Part shown: positions 9,401 to 18,542 of the stretch, one piece after another
How the letters are laid out: each line of letters begins with the position of its first letter
Position numbering within the stretch: position 1 is the stretch's first letter
Origin: Micractinium sp. NFX-FRZ
Lineage: Eukaryota > Chlorophyta > Trebouxiophyceae > Chlorellales > Chlorellaceae
Direction: 5' to 3'
Assembly (NCBI GenBank): GCA_029339195.1
Contig: JAPTJF010000024.1
Coordinates: 124,001-188,000 of the forward strand
DNA: 64,000 nucleotides
Position numbers and translations under genes: made by a program
Notes under the pieces: model-generated
Told to the model about the DNA's origin: nothing
What the model saw: only the letters and a program-made list of their open reading frames with translations
The model's database searches: none

Positions 9401-10989
9401 GGCGGTGGGCACTGCCTGTGGCGTCCTGTTTTGTGCTGCAGCTGCTCTTGGCCATTGCTGCGCACCCTGTAGAGGTGGTGCACCCCAATTAGCATGCGTC
9501 ACAGACCTGCTGGTGCCGCCTCCGCCGCTGCCGCCGCCACCGCTGCTGCAGCCGCTGTTTGAACCCCTGGCTGTGTCGGCGCCCCTGCTGAATGACACCC
9601 GCGCCTTTCAGCTGCTGCTGCTGCTGCTGCTGCTCTGGCCCACTAGACGCAGCAGATCTGTGCTAACAGCTGCTTGGCGGTGTGCTGCCGCCCCCTGCAG
9701 GACGCCACCCTCTTCCTGCGTGCCCACGACAAGACAACGTCACAGGTGGGGGCCTGGTGCCTGCACGCATGCACGCCTGCACGCATGCCCCCTTTGCCTT
9801 CCCCTGCCCTATCCGTTCCAGCCACCACGACTGCTCCACATCGCACTGCGCACAAGCACGCCATACATCCAGGCACTTCCACCCCAGCTTTTCACTTCTC
9901 CCGTGCTGCAACCCCTCACTAACCTGTTCCTCAACCACCCCTGTGCTGCTGTCTTTTACCAGCTGGGCCCATCACACCCCACCCTGCCCGGCCTCCCTCC
10001 CGCCCTCCCCTCTCCCCTGCCTGCCGTCCCTCACCAACCTGCCCACCAACCACCCCCCTATGCTGTCGTCTGCGCCAGCTACCCCCTCCACACCCCACCC
10101 TGCCCCTTCTCCCCCTCCCTCTCTCCCCTGCCTGCAGTCCCTCACCAACCTGTTCATCAACCACCCCCTGCACGACCGCGGGCTGGAGCTGGTGGCGCGC
10201 AGCCTGGCAGTGGTGCCCACCGGTGAGGGGCTGGTGGGCCCGCTGCCTGAGTGCCTTTGCTTGTTTTTGCAGGACAAGTGGGCTGTGCTGGGGCTCACGG
10301 CGCATAGCCTGGCAGTGGTGCCCTCCGATGAGAGGCCGGGCATGCTGTGCTATGCTGCGCAATCCATGCTGGCTGTTCTGTTTTTGCCCGCATGTGGGCT
10401 CATGCTGCCGTGAGGATGGGGCCACTGTGGGTGAGGGCAGAGTAAAGCCAGGTGCCCCGCCCCAGCTGACCGTGCACCGAGGCTGCCCCTCGGTTGCAGT
10501 GCCGTCCTCCCACAGCCTCGCATTGCCTCACAACCTCTCCTGCAGTCAAGCCGAACGGCGCGCACCAGCTGGCCACGCACTACGGCAGCCTGGGGGGGCT
10601 GATGGACATGCTGTTGGACCCTTCCAGGTGGGCATACAGTGCAGTACAGTTGCAGCACAGTACCGTGCAGTACAGTGCAGTTACAGTACAGTGCAGCACG
10701 GTACTGTATTTGCTTTGACAACCTGTTTGGGTGCGCAACGTCCAACTGCTGAGCTGCTTCCTGCCCCTGCCCCCTTCTCCTGCCCCCCCTTCACGAGATC
10801 CCCCCCAACAACCCCGACCCCCTTTGCGTGTGCAGGGACGACAAGAGCAAGGAGGCGGAGGTTTCGGAGCTGCGCAACGTGGGGGGGCAGCAGCGGCGCG
10901 TGGGGCCCGCCGCCGCGCGCCAGCTGCTGCAGCTGCTGCGCAGCGCCGACCCAGACCTGAGGGTGAAGGAGGACAAGGAGAAGGAGTAG
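6436..10989 (+). CDS. EME1: EME1-like subunit of the MUS81 structure-selective endonuclease (586 aa)
   Basis: The non-catalytic partner that, with MUS81, cuts branched DNA (replication forks, nicked Holliday junctions) in the nucleus. Ten phase-consistent exons: 6436-7059, 7437-7563, 7789-8096, 8468-8638, 8828-8932, 9254-9313, 9701-9745, 10138-10222, 10546-10627, 10836-10989. Residues 1-200 are acidic and low-complexity, with a basic stretch KKPKRPRRSKEE near 195 that could be a nuclear signal. A degenerate ERCC4-like domain spans about 255-470 (NYLVAPLDLTPYK, PHVMICFQ, PHLLVCGLHAHV) and lacks the ERKxxxD catalytic motif, as EME1 does. The helix-hairpin-helix tail holds YGSLGGLMDMLLDPSR and RRVGPAAARQLLQLL. 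The ATG at 6436 begins a typical disordered N-terminus. Several introns carry extra copies of neighbouring exon edges. The identification is good; no MUS81 lies in the window. Confidence 0.85.
7341..7376 (+). repeat. Copy of EME1 exon 2 acceptor edge inside intron 1
   Basis: Matches 7427-7462 (acceptor CTGCAG plus the first codons of exon 2) at a distance of 86 bp. The copy keeps the AG but its downstream sequence has diverged. The real exon is assigned at 7437 because only it continues in frame to the next exon. Confidence 0.75.
7677..7699 (+). repeat. Copy of EME1 exon 3 acceptor edge with an in-frame stop downstream
   Basis: Shares AGCCAAGCTGGAGGAGCACA with 7787-7806, 109 bp further on. 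Using this AG would give KLEEHSFLSEC and then a stop, so the upstream acceptor is decayed or would yield a truncated protein. Confidence 0.8.
8264..8418 (+). repeat. Two copies of EME1 exon 4 acceptor edge
   Basis: 8264-8300 and 8377-8418 both read like the first ten codons of exon 4 (LIDALL, FIDAVA; the exon has FIDAVL), and both then share CACACCTTCCTCCAT, which the exon lacks. The two copies resemble each other more than the exon. Confidence 0.75.
9906..10177 (+). repeat. Three tandem copies of EME1 exon 8 acceptor edge
   Basis: Units start at 9906, 10021 and 10132 (115 and 111 bp apart). Each has the core CCTCAC(C/T)AACCTG; only the third continues as coding sequence. The inter-copy sequence is also related (CACACCCCACCCTGCCC occurs twice), so whole intron-plus-exon-edge units were duplicated. 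Confidence 0.85.
10299..10337 (+). repeat. Copy of EME1 exon 8 donor edge
   Basis: AGCCTGGCAGTGGTGCCC recurs 106 bp after the same stretch at 10201-10218 near the end of exon 8. In the copy the donor GGTGAG has become GATGAG, so it is dead as a splice site. Confidence 0.8.
10636..10706. repeat. Imperfect GTACAGTGCA-type simple repeat in EME1 intron 9
   Basis: Starts nine bases after the exon 9 donor. Variants of ACAGTGCAGT and GTACAGT alternate, including inverted versions (CAGTACAG / CTGTAC). No coding potential. Confidence 0.7.
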
Positions 10990-11148
10990 GTGGGGGCAGC
11001 TGCTGGTTGGGCAGCAGCAGCATGTCCGCAGCCCTTGGCGGTGGCGGACGCCACCCCCCCTTTAAGGCGCACACCCTGCCCCCTTGGCGCAGCCTCCTGC
11101 TTGCAGCTGCACCTGCTGGTGTGCACACACAGCTGCTGGTGGCTTGGC

Positions 11149-11153
11149 TGTAA
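11149..11153 (+). terminator. Possible poly(A) signal for EME1 (TGTAA)
   Basis: The motif is 160 bp after the EME1 stop codon, on the coding strand. Confidence 0.35.
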
Positions 11154-11384
11154 GCACATGGCTTACACACGTGCACGCTGTAGTGAGCCAGATAGGGGCG
11201 GCGCGTGCAGAGATGAAACAGGGACTGACGGGGCATGTGTCAGTCAGTGGCAGCTGGGGCCTGAGCCTAGAGATTGGCCGCCCAGCCGCAAGAGGTGGGT
11301 GTAACAGAAATGAAGGAGAGTGTGGTTGCGGGACTGCAGCAGCTTGCAAGGCTTGCTGCGCTGCACACCCGAGGGGCAGAGAGG

Positions 11385-11830
11385 TGCTGCCTGACGAGCA
11401 CACCCATAGAACAAGGCTGCTGGTGGTGAAAGGTGACGGGGTGTCATATGAGGAGAAGGGCACAGGAAGGGTGCTGCTGACGAGTACTGCACACAAAAGG
11501 TCAGGGTTGCTGCACGGGCAAAGGGGCCCTGTTGGGGGAGGACGGGCACACAGAAGGGGTGCTGCTGGCGAGTAATGCACAGAGGGTGTTGCTGCTGATG
11601 GGCGGTACCAGGGGCATATTTTGAGGGAGTGTTCAGAACAGGCTGCTGCTGAAGAGAAGTAGTGCACAAAAACGGTGTTCCTGAGGGGGGGTGCACGAAC
11701 AGGCGATGCTGACAAAGCGACGCACATTCACGTGGCTGCTTATTTTTTTGAACTGTTAGTGGGGGAATGTCGAGAAGGTGTTGCTCCGGAAGGTGAACAG
11801 AAGAGGTGCTGCTGAGGATCCATGCAGGGA
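11385..11830. repeat. Degenerate interspersed repeat (GGTGCTGCTGacGAGTAcTGCAC-like)
   Basis: Seven or eight imperfect occurrences of a roughly 25-bp motif built on GTGCTGCTG, often followed by (G)AGTA and TGCACA, spaced 40-80 bp apart. No coding frame runs through them. They are decayed enough that copy number is a judgement. Confidence 0.55.
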
Positions 11831-11969
11831 ACAGGGTGATGTGCCATGCAAGGAACAGGTTGATTTGAGCTATGGTGCTCTTAAGTTGCTGCTGTGTAGG
11901 TGTGCAGCACTCTAGCTGCTGATGGTGCCAAGCCGTTGCCTCAAGCCATCGTGTGGTGGCCGCCCGCCC

Positions 11970-14900
11970 TCACTTCAACGGGAGCACGCTCGTGCACGTG
12001 TTGTCAGGGCTGCACGTCTGGGTCAGGCCGCAGTCCGAGTTCCTGTAGGTGTGGTAAGGGGAGCGGCGCGGGCGCAGGGGAGTGCGCACACTTCAGAAAA
12101 GCTCGGCAGCATGCATGGATGTGAGGGCAGGTGCAGCGCAGCGCAGCACAGCACAGCACAGCACAGCATACCAGGCCAAACACGGCACAGTACGGTGCAT
12201 CACAGGCAGCAAAGCACCAGCATGCCGGCAGCATGGCCACATGCAGCACTGGTGGCACTTGTTGTCACCGCACAACACAGATCAGCAAAGCGCAGCGCAG
12301 CATAGCACAGCACAGCACCTGCAGCACTCGTGGCACTTGTTGTCGCTGCACAGGTGGTTTTTGCCTGCGGGGCAGTGAAAGCGCACACAGGGACGCGAAT
12401 TTGTGGAGGTCACTGACACGTGCATGCAGCCCTCCACGCATACCTCCGGCACCCTCCCATGATGTGTGCCGGTGTGGCTGCACTGGCCCTAGGGCCGGTA
12501 GGCCTACCCTGCCACCCAAGCCGGGCACCCGCCCAGCGCCTGCCTGCCCGCCCGCCTCGCCCCTGTGCATGCAACCCGGCGCAGTGCATGCGCACAGCCT
12601 GCCTGCCTTCCACCACCCGTGGCGGGCAGCCGTGCTATCAAGACAGCGCCTGCTTAACCTGCACCAGGGGCTGAGAAACCCACCATAGAGAATGGCGGCC
12701 ACCCTCACTGCTCAAGCTCGGTCAATAAAAACCTTGAAATACATTAATGGGTATTACTTCACACACCTGTGGTGGTGCACGTGCACACTCCGCTGGAGCA
12801 AGACATGTTGTCCTTGTCGGGGCAGGCCCTGCCACAGAAGCCGCAGTTGTTCACTGTGGAGAGGGGCGTCTCACAGCCGTTGCTGCGCACGCCGTCGCAG
12901 TCGCCCAGAGGAGCGTTGGCGCCTGCTGGGGGCAGCACGGCGGGCAAGTGGGGGGGGTGAGTGGGCGAGTGAGAGGGCAGCAGGCGGGTGGGCGGGACAC
13001 CAGGGATGCAGCAACCTAACACACATTTGCCTGCTGCAGCAACGGGTCCTGCAGCATGAGCGGCGTGTGCATCCATGCTGGGCCCACTCACTGGATTTGC
13101 AGCGGCACTGGTGCTCCACAGTGCCGGTTGCCGACACCACACGGGTGCACGCCTCCGAGTTGTGGCACGCGTTGCCGCACTGGGGTTGGGGGTCAGGGTT
13201 TAGAGGATGGGGTGAAGGCAGCGGAGCGCACGTGCGTCCCCCTTGCCAAGGGGGCGTGTAGGCGCAAGCGGTGCGTATGCAGCAGCGAGTGGGGCTTGCG
13301 CTACAGGCATGCAGCAGTCATGCTCTACAATAGGCCGGTAAGCAGTCCTCAGGCATGCAGCAGGCATGTGAGCAGCGGGAGCTGCAGTGTGCAACACAGT
13401 CAGGGGCGTGGCACACAGCATGTGGGGCTCACCGTGCCGCAGTTGCTGGAGGTGGTGAGGTCGGTGGCCTCTGCTCTCGCAAACAGGGAGGTGGAAAGGT
13501 ATGTCACGTCTACGGTCAAGGCTGGGGGACTGCGTGGGGTTGCCCACACATGCAGGAGGCACCGGCGAGAGGGGCACCTTGAACCATTTTCGGCATGCCA
13601 TGCTTTGCGTGCCAGGCTTGCTCTGCTGGCAGACAGTGTTCTGCCACCCTGGCGGTGCCCTGCACATCTCTAACTCACTGCAGACGCATGTGTTGCGTGG
13701 CCCGCACGTCTCGTTGGGCTTGCAGCGACGGTTGCAGCCGCCGCAGTTCGTGTTGGTGTTGAGGGAGGCCTCGCACCCTGCAGGCGGGCGGCGGGCGGGA
13801 GGCGGGCAGGCTCGGGTGGGAGAGGAGGGGGCACCCTTGGCTGCTGTGCATACAGATGGGGAGAAGTGCGCATGGCTGTCTGCTGCCCATCTAGCTGCCA
13901 AATGGGACAGCAGGGGTGCCCATTCCCTTCAAGGTCTTCCAACAGCCTGGTGCACAAATATGTCGCTCTCGGTTGGGGGACGCCTCACCCCCCACCCTAC
14001 CCAGCAGGTTGGGTCAGCGCCTTGCCTGTGAGCTGCATCCCGTCGCAGTCAGCAAAGCCCTTGTTGCACACGCACTGCCCCCGCACACACATCTCGTTCT
14101 TGTAGCACCTGGGTACGGGGGGAGGGCAGGGGCAGGCGGGGGCACAGGCTGGCGCATGAGGGGCAGGAGCGAGTGTGCATTCTACAGCGCCTGCCTCGGT
14201 TGGGGCAGGTGGGTGTGTTGTACCCTACGACGCCAGCAAACAGGGGGCTGCTACCAGCCGCCAGCCACCGGCGCTCTGGGGCAGGCCACGTGCACCAGCC
14301 ACCGACCCTCAAACACCGAGCTGAGCAGGCGTTACGCATACCCTGACTAGGGTACCGTATCCTCACCGGTTGCCGCAGCGCCCGCAGTTGAGGTTGGTGT
14401 CCAAGGTGGACTCGCAGCCGCCTTCACGTTTGAAGCAGTCGCAGTTGCCAAACCCTGCGGGCAGAGGGCGCGCCGGAACGGTAGGCTGAAGCCGGCGGGT
14501 CGGTGCAGTGCTTGGCAGTGCTCTGCAGGCGTAGCTTGGCAGGCGCAGCTCGGCGGGGCTAGCAGGCACAGCACAGCGAGCCTGGTCCGTCTGAGAGCGC
14601 CTGCCCGGGGGAAGGCCTGAAGCCTGCAGACCTGTGTCCCACACTCGACCCCCTGGTGCCCGCCAGGTTGCCTCTTCATCTGATTGAAGCCTTCCCTGGC
14701 AGCGCTGCGAGGCGCCTCACCTCTCTTGCACACACACCGGTTGAAGGCGCACTCCATGTTTGGGGGGCAGTGCATGGAGAAGCAGCACTCCCGGCAGACC
14801 GGCTGGTTTTCGACCATGCACAGCCGGGGGAAATCTGCATCGGATTGGGCAGCACATAATGATGTGGGGTGGCATCAGGGAAGGGGAGGACTAGATATGG

Positions 14901-15796
14901 CAAAGGGTCAGCAGAACCGCTGGGCAGTGGTCACAGGCCTGCGCGCCTCAACTGCAGGTTCAAGGGGGTCGCTGTGCATTCACAAGCAGCCTCCAAGTAG
15001 ACTGGCCCGCCAACTTGAACTGTGCACTGTAGTGTCGAGAGGTCTGAGCGTGCAGGTCCGCAGCGGCGGAGGGCGATCTTGGGCGGTCAGTGTGGTGTTG
15101 GATGGGTCATGAGAAGGCTGCTGTGGTGCAAGGCAAACGCAGGCCCACATGCACGCCAGGTGGTGTGCCCATGCAGGCAGCCAGCACGCACGAGGCGAGC
15201 TTGCCAATCATGCTCTGCAAGCCCAAGTGCCGGCCAGACTGATGTGCAGCACCCGAATACTGGCTGCCAAGCTGGCTCCCAGCTGACGTGGCACCCCTTG
15301 CCACTACAGGTCGGCAGGCGGGGGCACACGCTCATGAGACTCACTCGTCGGGCACGCGCAGCGGCCGTTCATACAATTCTGGCCTTGGGGGCATTGCTTG
15401 ATGCTGAGGCAGTGAGCTTGCAGGAGCCCGCGGCGGGCGATGCCTGCATGAGGGAGTCCAGGGGGCACTCTTTGAGGGAGGCGGCGGGTGTGCAGCGGCA
15501 CACAGTTGAGCAGGCCCGAGGGCACTGGCTGCCTGTGCCACTGCGGCACTCGGTGCCATGGCAAAGAACCTGCAGTCTCACCTGCGTAAGTGATGGACGA
15601 GTCGTCTGCACCTTCAGACCTGCAGTTTCCGGGCAGGTGCAGCTGCTGTCAGAGGCGGAAGCTGGGGGCACGCCTGGCGGTGGCGGCTCCAGTGGGCCCC
15701 AGCCACACATGCGTCCCACCTCTCGGCAGCATGGGACGGCACCAGCAGTGACGCCAGAATGAATGTGGCGATGATGGCGGCACGCGTGAGCTTCAT
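11970..15796 (-). CDS. Secreted cysteine-rich repeat protein (328 aa, 12 exons)
   Basis: Function unknown. Exons: 15720-15796, 15620-15645, 15345-15443, 14721-14834, 14367-14454, 14026-14108, 13679-13777, 13433-13470, 13092-13179, 12767-12922, 12319-12364, 11970-12042; total 987 nt with phases agreeing. A clear signal peptide opens it (MKLTRAAIIATFILASLLVPSHA). The rest is small Cys modules alternating CPxxxxCxxxxCxC (as in CPQGQNCMNGRCAC) with a GCExxLxTxxNCGxCGxxC type (GCESTLDTNLNCGRCG, GCEASLNTNTNCGGC, GCETPLSTVNNCGFCG). These suggest disulfide knots in a wall or matrix protein; similar modules occur in bacterial and algal surface proteins (family inference). The intron 13778-14025 has a GC donor. 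The 26-nt second exon is the least certain join. Confidence 0.72.
12127..12168. repeat. GCACA/GCGCA microsatellite
   Basis: Runs of GCAGCGCAGCACAGCACAGC in the last intron of the Cys-rich gene; a related stretch is at 12290-12318 and another at 63864-63897. Confidence 0.8.
12255..12285 (-). repeat. Copy of the penultimate exon of the Cys-rich gene
   Basis: On the minus strand it reads CGDNKCHQCC, against CSDNKCHECC encoded at 12319-12351, about 70 bp away. It falls in the last intron, outside the phase-consistent exons. Confidence 0.75.
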
Positions 15797-16456
15797 GGCG
15801 AGGCAAAGGAGGCCAGCCGGCTAGGGCAGCAGGGTGACGGGGTGGCGTGAAGGTCACGGTGTCGGAACAAGTGCCGGGACGGTGTTGACCGAGCCTGAGA
15901 CGCCCGCTGTATGGATTCGCAATGAAAGCACATTTCGGGGCTTTCCTTCGTCGCGGGGCTTTGTGGAGCGCGTTTCTGCCTCTCCCGGGAGCCGCGTCCA
16001 CGCTGGCATGTGCCGCCTGTGGCCAGGAGCGGGCGTCTGGCACCTGCGCCTGGAAGCTGACCCCAGCGGGCAGAAGCTGCCATGGAATGTGTGCCGGCAG
16101 CTTACATTAAAGACGGTGCAGGCCACACGAGCATGCACAGCTGCATGCCAGTCGTTGACAAGCAGGCACTGAGCGCTGCGGCAGCCATGGGGCGGCAGCA
16201 CAGTGCACACAGGCCGAGCCATGCCCTCAGTGCAAGGCATGCACACATGGTATGCACCCAGCTCCTTCATGGCATCCCAGGAGCTCATGAACGCGGTAAA
16301 TACGAGAGACGTAAACAAAATAGGGTGAAGAAAGTAGCAGTGCTGCAATGAGACACAGTGCATTGTTGCAATCAGATTTCAGGGTGTCGACTGTCAGCTG
16401 CAAGGCGCTGGCGCCCGTACTGCTCCAGGATCTGCGTAGTGCTCCAGGATCTGTCG
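15797..16456. other. Intergenic region upstream of the Cys-rich gene
   Basis: 660 bp between two minus-strand genes. It must hold the 3' end of the SDHB-like gene and the promoter of the Cys-rich gene. A 19-bp imperfect tandem copy of TGCTCCAGGATCTG lies at 16421-16456, right after the SDHB-like stop. No gene seen. Confidence 0.5.
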
Positions 16457-17756
16457 CTACGAGGGGTCGGCCGCGGTAGGCAGCGAAGGCGACGCGATTG
16501 CCTTCACTCGAGTGGTCTGCGGGTCCCAGGGGGGTGAGGGCTGTGCGGGTGGGAGGGCGGCCAGATGGGCCGAGTGGCTGTGCATGCAGCTGCACAGCAG
16601 GCGCAGCGGGCATGACACAGGCGCCCTCTGCCAAGGGCCAGCACTGCCAGCATTGTTCCCACCAGCTTCCAGCCAGTGCCGGCGTCCAGCGGACGTGTGC
16701 GAGCTTGCAAGTGCACAAGCCCCCGCCCCCACGCAGCAGGCCAGCTGGTGGGCAGACTGCCGTGAGACGGCAGGCAGGCAGGCAGGCAGGCAGGCAGGCA
16801 AGCGCCAGGCAGGCATTGATCACGCTCACCCTGCCTGGAGTGCGCACCACTGGCGTCTGGCAGGCCATGCCATTCCTGCCATCAATGGTGCAGGCGCAGG
16901 CGCCGCAGCGGCCGCGCCGGCAGCCCACTCCCACCGGCAGCGACGGCTCCAGCACCGCTCGTATGTGCAGCAGCACGTCTACAACCGTGGGGCCGCAGCT
17001 GCAGGGGGGCAGGCAAGGTAGGGGGGCAGGCGGGGCGGCAGGGTGGGTAAGCACGGTAGGTTGGGCCCTGCTTGGCACGGTTTGTTTTGCAGCGCCCAGG
17101 CACCTGTGGGGGAACAACTGCAGGATAGCAGGTAGGGCAGCATGTGTGGCATGCATATCATGACCCCTGCTCGAGGTCGTTCAATCGCGGCCATCACCTG
17201 CCTGCCAACCAGTGCAGACAAACGGGAGAGGCGCTCCTGGGCGAGGCGGCAGCGGGCGCAGGCAGGCAGGCGGAGCGGCAGGCTGGGTGGGGCACTGTTG
17301 AAGCTGAGCTGCAGGCGCTCCGATTCAAGCGGATCCAGTGGAGGCAGCTGCCTCACCTATTCACGTCCACACGATACGTCTGGTAGCAGCCTTTGTCCCA
17401 CCTGCAGCGGACATGTGGCACATGGGGTGACGGTCAGCCAAGCGAGTGACCTACGGCCCCTGGGCAGGTCTCAAATTGGTTGCAGTTATGTCCTGCCTGG
17501 TCGCAATGCAGTCACGTGATGCTTGCATTCCGTCAGTTGCTTGCCTGTACACGGACCACTCCTGCTCCAGCCGAGGCAGCCCATCAGCTGCCGCCGCTGC
17601 CGCTGGCGGCAAGTGCACCTCCCCTGCAGCTGCCGCTACTGACGCCGGTGCCGCCGCTGCTGCTGCAGCGGGCTTTTCGAAGCCTCGGACCGCCGTTAGA
17701 GCCCAGCAGTGCTGCAAGCCCCAGCCACCCCGCTGCAAGGCCCGGGCCGAGCGCAT
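16457..17756 (-). CDS. SDHB-like N-terminal 2Fe-2S domain protein, mitochondrial (161 aa)
   Basis: Four exons: 17545-17756, 17357-17401, 16830-16998, 16457-16516; phases agree, 486 nt. The first intron uses a GC donor (GCAAGC). Residues 1-60 look like a mitochondrial presequence (MRSARALQRGGWGL, Ala-rich). Then follow WSVYRWDKGCYQTYRVDVNSCGP-type SDHB sequence and the cluster motif CRRGRCGACACTIDGRNGMAC, which keeps all four ligands in the C-x4-C-x2-C-x11-C pattern of the succinate dehydrogenase 2Fe-2S domain. The protein stops about 20 residues later, so the 4Fe-4S/3Fe-4S half and the quinone-site region of SDHB are absent. It could be a split complex II subunit, like the SDH2N of euglenozoans, or an extra ferredoxin-like protein. 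The domain call is firm; the role is open. Confidence 0.78.
16770..16800. repeat. (GGCA)n tetranucleotide array
   Basis: About seven CAGG units, in the last intron of the SDHB-like gene. On the sense (minus) strand it reads CTGC/TGCC. Confidence 0.95.
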
Positions 17757-18542
17757 TGCTCCGCTCCACTGAACCTCTGCTCGAACGAATTATTTATAAT
17801 GCAACCTCGTGTCTCGAGTGGATCAGTGTGCAAGCGGAGACGTCGTTTGATTACGTCACATGTTTTGGCAGCCTGCGCCCGTAGCATGCAAAGCACGGCA
17901 AAGGTTGCAAAATGTTTGGTTCAACAGCAGCACATGCACTAGGTTGAGCTCGTCTGTCACGGAGTCAACTTGGAACTTGACAATAGAGGGAACGGGAAGA
18001 GAGGCCAAGACCTGCAGGTCTCGGCGTGGAGACGGTAGCAGTGGTGACTTTGGGATGCCTCCCTCCACACTGCCTCATAATCCATGCCTCTGCATGCTTC
18101 TTGTTCCATGTTAGGCTTCCCCTCCAACCGCCACCAGCCCAGCTTGCGGCCTGCATGGTCAGCCAGCAAGAGGAAGCCGTGTGGCTTCACCCTGGCCCGG
18201 TCCCTGTCGGCGGACGCTGCCAAAGCTAAGCCAGCTGGCGCCCAGCGCCCAGCACAGGCGGCTGCAGCACCCGGCTTCCTGTGGGGAGGGACTCTGATGC
18301 AGCTAAAGTAATCAGTTTTTTAAATGTAATCATAAGCATTATTTTTGATGTAGTATTTGGCTACAATGTGAAGGAACATGTGAACAAGTTAGGGTCAGTG
18401 ATGAGAAAAACAACAATAACATGACAATTACGTACAGGGATGGCAGGGGAGAAAGAAACGTGCATTCAAAAGCCGCGTGTGTGGTCCACGCCATGTGGCG
18501 CGCCCCAGCTCTTTAACAAAACAGCTGCCGCGCGGCACCCAC
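17757..18542. other. Intergenic region with AT-rich block
   Basis: 786 bp between the SDHB-like gene start and the metalloprotease stop, both minus strand. About 18305-18440 is strongly AT-rich (ATCAGTTTTTTAAATGTAAT and similar) in a window that is otherwise very GC-rich. It lies 100-240 bp past the metalloprotease stop, so it may be its 3' untranslated region. No gene seen. Confidence 0.55.

Larger units (their letters stand above)
10990..11969. other. Convergent intergenic region between EME1 and the Cys-rich gene
   Basis: No gene recognised. It contains a TGTAA at 11149-11153, 160 bp past the EME1 stop, and the degenerate repeat field at 11385-11830. The rest should be the 3' untranslated region of the minus-strand neighbour. 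Confidence 0.55.

Noticed and set aside
15369..15690. Longer exon in the Cys-rich gene (frame with ECRSGTGSQCPRACSTVC)
   Set aside because: It contains cysteines, but it cannot be joined in phase to the well-supported exon encoding CPQGQNCMNGRCAC; the two-exon alternative keeps phase on both sides. Some doubt remains.
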